A stretch of DNA of 7,501 nt from Methanobacteriota archaeon (lineage in GTDB: Archaea; Altiarchaeota; Altiarchaeia; IMC4; QMZM01), in the NCBI GenBank assembly GCA_903930485.1, contig CAIYYO010000143.1, positions 1 to 7,501 on the forward strand, read 5' to 3'. Made by a program: the position numbers and the translations under genes. The notes beneath the pieces are model-generated. The model saw only the letters and a list, made by a program, of their open reading frames with translations, was not told the DNA's origin and searched no databases. Shown here piece after piece: positions 6,412 through 7,501 of the stretch; position 1 is the stretch's first letter; each line of letters opens with the position of its first letter.

Positions 6412-7251
6412 TTATCCGCCCTTCATCTTCCTCTGCTCTTCTCTTATCCTCTCGAGCTCTTTCTTTATTTTAGAGACCTTGTCTTCTTCTTCAAGCTCTT
6501 TAAGCCTGCGCATCGCATCCTTTGTTAGTTCGAGCTCGGTCCCGCCCATGAATTTTGGATGGATGTTGAGTATGCCCCTCTCCTTAAGGTCGTTGGCCCA
6601 CACGGTTATTGTCTCGTCCGGGACGTTCAATATCTTGGAAGCGGTTTTCAGATTAACTCTTTTGTCTTTTTGCATCAGTTTCAGAAGGTCGTCCTGGTCT
6701 TTGTCCACGCTGCCTTTCTTACCTGCAGCCTCCATGAGCGCCATCTCCTTGGACCTGAAATCGTCCTCCTCGGCAGCGGCTTTAGGCGCTTCCGCCTGCA
6801 TAGACTTAGGGACTTCCTTCATCATGGGATTTCCCTTTGAAAAGTTCTCATCGGCGGGTTTCAAAGCACGGTCTTCGATGAACTTGCGGACCATCGCATC
6901 CTCGTTAGCTTTGTTATCCTCCAAGACGTCTTCGGCAGACCTTGGACGAGCCGACGGCTCATAAGCTCTCTCACTCGAGGCCTCCGGACCCATTTCTTCC
7001 GAAGGCGTAGCAGTATCCTCCAGTCTCGAAATATCCGAAGGAACTTCCCTGGAAACCGGCTGCTCCAAAGCTTCTTCAATCGATCCTCTCACCTCGGCAA
7101 CCCGCTCGGCTCTTTGAACAGGTTCGGGCCTGGGCTTGTGCGAGGTACCTAAGAACCTCTCCAGCTCTTCGATCTTGGACTTTATCTTCTCCTCATCCTC
7201 TTTAAACAAGTACTCGAAGTCTTTGGCTTTTTCCTCAAGGCCTTCCTTCAT
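6412..7251 (-). CDS. Coiled-coil protein with C-terminal winged-helix domain, unknown function, 5' end uncertain
   Basis: From ATG 7251 the protein has 279 residues. Residues 1-35 are a charged coiled coil. Residues 38-180 are rich in Glu, Ala, Pro and Ser with little hydrophobic content, so probably disordered. Residues 186-245 look like a winged helix-turn-helix: DLLKLMQKDKRVNLKTASKI, then LNVPDETITVWANDLKERGI and a wing-like NIHPKFMGGTELELT. A second coiled coil (246-276) ends the protein. Such a layout suggests a DNA- or protein-binding scaffold; I recognise no named family. The true start is doubtful. The same frame continues upstream to about 7375 as excellent coiled coil (for example LGEELDKKRKALQIAEEDL), but it meets a stop at 7480-7482 without any ATG, GTG or TTG. 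ATG 7251 is therefore only the first available start, and the gene is probably cut by a misjoined contig end. It is the first gene seen of the minus-strand cluster. Confidence 0.65.
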   Translation of the reverse strand: MKEGLEEKAKDFEYLFKEDEEKIKSKIEELERFLGTSHKPRPEPVQRAERVAEVRGSIEEALEQPVSREVPSDISRLEDTATPSEEMGPEASSERAYEPSARPRSAEDVLEDNKANEDAMVRKFIEDRALKPADENFSKGNPMMKEVPKSMQAEAPKAAAEEDDFRSKEMALMEAAGKKGSVDKDQDDLLKLMQKDKRVNLKTASKILNVPDETITVWANDLKERGILNIHPKFMGGTELELTKDAMRRLKELEEEDKVSKIKKELERIREEQRKMKGG

Positions 7252-7501
7252 GATCTTAAGCTTCCTCTCCTCGTCCTCGATCTTTATCTTCCGCTCTACC
7301 AGGTCTTCTTCGGCTATCTGCAGGGCTTTTCTTTTCTTGTCGAGCTCTTCTCCAAGCCGGTTGACCTTTGTTTCCCTGATCTGGACTTCTTCCGTCGCCA
7401 GGCTCGAGACCTCGGTTACGATGAAGAGGATTATTTGGCATCCATCAAGGAAGTGCCAATGAAAGGCTCTGGCTGGCCGTCATTGACAGCGCGATTACAG
7501 A
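7252..7501. other. Window edge: upstream coiled-coil coding (to about 7375), then possible foreign or chimeric sequence
   Basis: From 7252 to about 7375 the minus strand continues the coiled-coil frame of the neighbouring gene without a start codon. From about 7375 to 7458 the plus strand reads DFFRRQARDLGYDEEDYL followed by ASIKEVP, which resembles the end of PocR-type sensory domains (..FFR.QAR.GFDEE.YLAAL..VP) found in bacterial and archaeal signalling proteins. Near 7455-7501 a different plus frame reads ANERLWLAVIDSAIT, also protein-like. None of these continue into a gene within the window. An assembly chimera at the contig end explains this best; the PocR match is from memory of the family and short. 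Confidence 0.35.

Noticed and set aside
6287..6964. Ser/Leu/Phe-rich plus-strand frame of 225 residues
   Set aside because: It is the antisense image of the Glu/Lys-rich coiled-coil gene: Glu and Lys codons reverse to Phe, Leu and Ser codons. It also crosses into the archaeosine synthase gene and has no start context.
7421..7501. Possible plus-strand gene starting at ATG 7421 or ATG 7459
   Set aside because: The frame from 7421 stops after 13 codons. The frame from 7459 has only 14 codons before the edge and no ribosome-binding site, and the region is probably a misjoin.

Overview
The window reads as chromosome from an archaeon whose phylum cannot be fixed from this sequence. Three genes point that way: an archaeosine (G+ tRNA base) synthase, a modification confined to Archaea; a RecJ-like DHH nuclease of the archaeal type; and an FMN/[4Fe-4S] archaeoflavoprotein. 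AT-rich TATA-like boxes lie about 25-33 nt upstream of start codons that lack Shine-Dalgarno sites, which suggests leaderless or short-leader transcripts. Ile ATA and Arg AGG codons are frequent. Gene packing is very tight.

Layout. At the left edge (378 to 1, minus) is the N-terminal part of a secreted or membrane-anchored, cysteine-containing protein, cut by the window. A DHH/RecJ-like nuclease follows (1814 to 414, minus). A 75-bp divergent intergenic region separates it from a plus-strand pair: an archaeoflavoprotein (1890-2570) and a multi-pass membrane protein with a HEASH zinc-protease motif (2567-3610), joined by an ATGA overlap. This pair runs head-on, with a 4-nt overlap, into a minus-strand cluster. 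In transcription order the cluster is a coiled-coil/winged-helix protein (7251 to 6412, real 5' end probably lost), a radical-SAM/ArcS-core fusion protein (6376 to 5087), HisA (5078 to 4353) and a TatD-family nuclease (4359 to 3607). Gaps in the cluster are 35 and 8 nt, then a 7-nt overlap.

The most notable gene is the 429-residue protein at 5087-6376. Its N-terminal two thirds look like RaSEA, the radical SAM subunit of archaeosine synthase. Its C-terminal third carries the exact PC-X3-KPY-X2-S-X2-H signature of the ArcS lysine-transfer core. The two catalytic steps that turn preQ0-tRNA into archaeosine-tRNA, usually on separate proteins, thus appear to sit on one polypeptide. That polypeptide lacks the TGT-like and PUA parts of conventional ArcS.

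The right edge (about 7375-7501) does not fit the gene beside it. The coiled-coil frame stays open but has no start codon before a stop at 7480-7482, while the plus strand reads like the end of a PocR-type sensory domain. I suspect a chimeric contig end. No rRNA, tRNA, CRISPR array, insertion sequence or convincing terminator was seen.
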